Of a stretch of DNA of 64,000 bases, positions 61,454-64,000 are shown in pieces. The stretch is from Monoplex corrugatus (taxonomy: Eukaryota > Mollusca > Gastropoda > Littorinimorpha > Ranellidae): NCBI GenBank assembly GCA_030674185.1, contig JAPXFY010000015.1, positions 20,009,280-20,073,279 of the forward strand, in the 5' to 3' direction. The translations under genes were made by a program, and so were the position numbers. Within the stretch, counting starts at the first letter, position 1. Every line of letters begins with the position of its first letter. The notes under the pieces were generated by a model. That model did not search any database. It was not told the origin of the DNA and saw only the letters and a list, made by a program, of their open reading frames with translations.

Positions 61454-64000
61454 TCAACAGAATCTTGCTGGTAACCGTGAAATGTGACCAGAGCGGGTCA
61501 AGGTTTCTGGATGTGTGACTGGGGATGATGATGGCACAGTCATTGACTCAGTGGAGGTTGGTGGCAATAGTGATGGTGGTGATGCCTCAGCAGATGAACC
61601 CAGTCTCTTGTCATCTGAAGATGTGAGCGATGTCACAAAAGCAGCTTTGAGACGATCAATTGAAACCTTCTCTGAGCGGCCTTTGATGTCTAGGGTAAAG
61701 TACTTATCACTGATGTCAATGATGCGATAAGGGCCTTCATAAGGTCGCTGAAGTGGATGCCGGTGACAGTCAGTTCGAACATAGACATAACCTGTTGAGG
61801 CCAAGTTTGTTGGTACGTAGGCAGATTGTTGTCCATGGAACTTTGGTGCTGGAGGTTGTACTGAGCGCATGGTGTGTTGAAGACTTTGAGAAATGTAGAG
61901 TCTGGTTCAACAGTCCGTGCGTCAAGCGGCTGAAGGAATTCACCAGGAAGGCGAAGAGTTGAGCCATAGACCAGCTCAGCTGGAGAACAGTCAGGGTCCA
62001 CTCGCCAAGAAGAACGAATTCCCAACAAAACCATGGGCAGTTTTGCAACCCAGTCAGGGCTAGTAGTGCGAGCTTTGAGTGCTGCCTTGAGCTGACGGTG
62101 AAAGCGCTCAACCATGCCATTCGCCTGGGGTGATAGGCTGTAGTTGTGTGTGTCTCAATGCCCAAAAGCATGTTACACTCTGCCCAAAGAGTTGAGGTGA
62201 ACTGCCTGCCGCAGTCTGAGATAATGTCTTCTGGAACCCCAAACCTGGCGATCCAGTGCTGGACGAGAGCTGTAGCACAGGTAGAAGCATGAGCATCTGG
62301 GAGAGGAATGGCTTCTGGCCATCTGGTGAAATGGTCAATGATGGTGAAGAGATAGGTCATGCCCTGGCTGGCTGGCAAAGGCCCAACAAGGTCCACATGC
62401 AAACTGCAGAATCTGGTATTTGGTAGTGGACGTTCTACTAGTGGTGCTCTTGTGTGTTGATGAATTTTGGAGGTTTGGCAGGCATGACATTCTTTGCACC
62501 ACTTGCGTATGTCACGTTTCATACCATGCCACACAAAACGTTGGCTGATGGCTCGTTGAGTGGGACGTGCACCTGCATGTGAGAGTCCATGAATATGGTC
62601 AAAGACTGAGCGAGTCCAGGAATTTGGTAGCACTGGCCTCTGGACACCAGTGGATGTATCACAGAGCAGGGTCGATGTCCCAAGCTGAACATCTTGTAGA
62701 TGGAGACCAGAGGTAGCTGTGCGATAGGCTTCCATCTCACCAGACTGAACCTGATCTTGAGCAAGACGATTGAAGTCACCCACGGAGGAGATAGTGTTCT
62801 TCAGAAATGGAGTTGGTGCTGAAACGTGAAAGGGCATCAGCTACCACATTGAACTTGCCCTGTACTGGATGTTAGTGGTGAACTCAGCAATATAGGAAAG
62901 ATGTCTTGTCTGCCGAGGGGAGTGGTCAGTTTGACTCTTGAGAGCTGACGTCAAGGGTTTGTGATCAGTGTACAGCGCAAAAGGTCGTCCCTCCAAAAAA
63001 TGTCTGAAATGCTTGATGGCAGTGTAGGCTGCAAGAAGTTCACGATCAAAGGCACTATACTTCTTTTCTGTTTCAGAAAGTTTTCTGGAGAAGAAGGCGA
63101 GCGGTACCCAGGACTGGCCTTGATGTTCAAGTTGAGCACCTACAGCAGTGTTGGATGCATCTACTGTGAGACTTGTCAGCGCGTCTGTTTGAGGGTGATG
63201 TCAGCAGTACCGCCTCATTGAGTGCTTCCTTGGCTTTTTCAAATGCAGTTTGGCATTCTGCCGACCACTCAATGGTTTGTCCTTTACCGCTTGCTTGGGA
63301 ATGAAGTGGAGCCAGGATGCCCGCAACATGTGGGATGAAACGATGATAGTAATTCATCATCCCTAGAAACCGTTGAAGGCTGGTGCGATCAGCAGGCGCA
63401 GCAGTCACAGAGGGCAGCTACCCGTCAAGGAGTGGACGTATTCCTTGAGCAGTGACGCGATGCCCAAGAAAATCCAACTCACTGGCACCAAAAACACACT
63501 TGCCTTTGTTGATGACCAGTCCATTGGCCGAAAGGAGTTGGAAAAGTTGTCGCAGGTGTTCAAGATGTTCTTCGTGTGAGTGACTTGCAACAAGGATGTC
63601 ATCAACGTAGACAAAAGTGAAGGGAATGTTTCGTAGAATACCATCCATAAGACGCTGGAAAGCCTGGGCTGCATTCTTGAGGCCGGAAGGCATGCGGAGA
63701 AACTCCCAGAGGCCAAAAGGGTGTGATGATGGCAGTCTTAGCAATAGAAGATGGTGCCATAGGAATCTGATGATAGCCCCTGACGAGATCAATCTTGGAG
63801 AAAATGGTGCATCCTGCCAGGTGATTGTTGAAATCCTGAATGTGAGGCAAAGGATATCGATCATCTTTGGTAGCAGTGTTGAGTTGTCTGTAGTCACCGC
63901 AGGGTCGCCACTAGCCATTCGACTTGGGAACCACATGTAGGGGTGAAGACCAAGGTGAATTGGACCGACGAATAATACCCATCTCTTCCATTTTCAGGAA
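61454..64000 (-). pseudogene. Ty3/gypsy pol polyprotein (RT, RNase H, integrase), CsRn1-like, decayed, running off the right edge
   Basis: From right to left on minus: reverse transcriptase ([50 protein letters not shown] catalytic block at about 63605, then ASELDFLGHRVTAQG), connection (RFLGMMNYYHRFIPHVAGIL), RNase H region (about 63250-62840), HHCC integrase zinc region (HGLSHAGARPTQRAISQRFV, CKECHACQTSKIH) and integrase core (FTIIDHFTRWPEAIPLPDA, DCGRQFTSTLWAECN where DxG is retained, then MVERFHRQLKAAL). The tail is GPYRIIDISDKYFTLDIKGR. Frame breaks near 63900, 63720, 63415, 63200, 62840 and 62115, plus a stop, show it is inactive. Integrase wording resembles CsRn1-type elements. Confidence 0.82.

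Overview
This is eukaryotic, repeat-dense DNA with no convincing host gene. The content points to a marine invertebrate, most likely a mollusc (an inference from element types only): PIF/Harbinger elements with MADF accessory genes, Academ-type transposons, Ginger-type integrase transposons, FLYWCH-containing MULEs, BED-finger hAT elements, a ZNF862-like hAT, Ty3/gypsy elements, RTE-like LINEs, a LINE with a C-terminal restriction-like nuclease, LINE 3' tails ending in (GAATT)n, and many CA/GT/GA microsatellites. Genes have canonical GT-AG introns. Almost all are broken. The clearest intact frames are the LINE protein at 34850-38098 and the Ginger-type integrase at 46753-48399 (minus).

Layout. 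1-1440: decayed BED-hAT (minus). 1874-5157: complete Harbinger H-1 (TTA target duplication). 5745-9882: hAT-like transposase (minus). About 10300-14070: two FLYWCH MULEs (minus). 14200-15260: LINE 3' tail, pogo-like and gag fragments. About 15271-40063: Academ element A1 (minus), split by Harbinger H-A (20248-39112, CTG duplication). H-A holds Harbinger H-B (about 20860-27416), which is itself split by hAT-D (22401-25137), and hAT-C (29197-38544). hAT-C holds a ZNF862-like hAT and a head-to-tail pair of LINE copies (33271-38372). This is four-level nesting: Academ > Harbinger > hAT > LINE.

41580-45630: LINE fragments. 45756-57930: Harbinger H-C (TTA duplication) carrying Ginger-1 (46257-48773), a MADF exon with an inverted segment, two Academ 5' fragments and a gypsy element (54846-57915) with a large internal inverted duplication. 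58014-61065: Ginger-2 (TATA duplication). 61106-64000: the 3' LTR and pol of a second gypsy element that runs off the right edge.

Functional logic. Each DNA transposon pairs a nuclease with DNA-binding domains (BED, FLYWCH, HTH, Cys-rich or MADF) and terminal inverted repeats. In H-1 and H-B the transposase and MADF genes lie on opposite strands and are interlocked: exon 2 of each sits in the intron of the other. Target duplications and termini let several empty sites be read directly, which gives the relative order of insertion.
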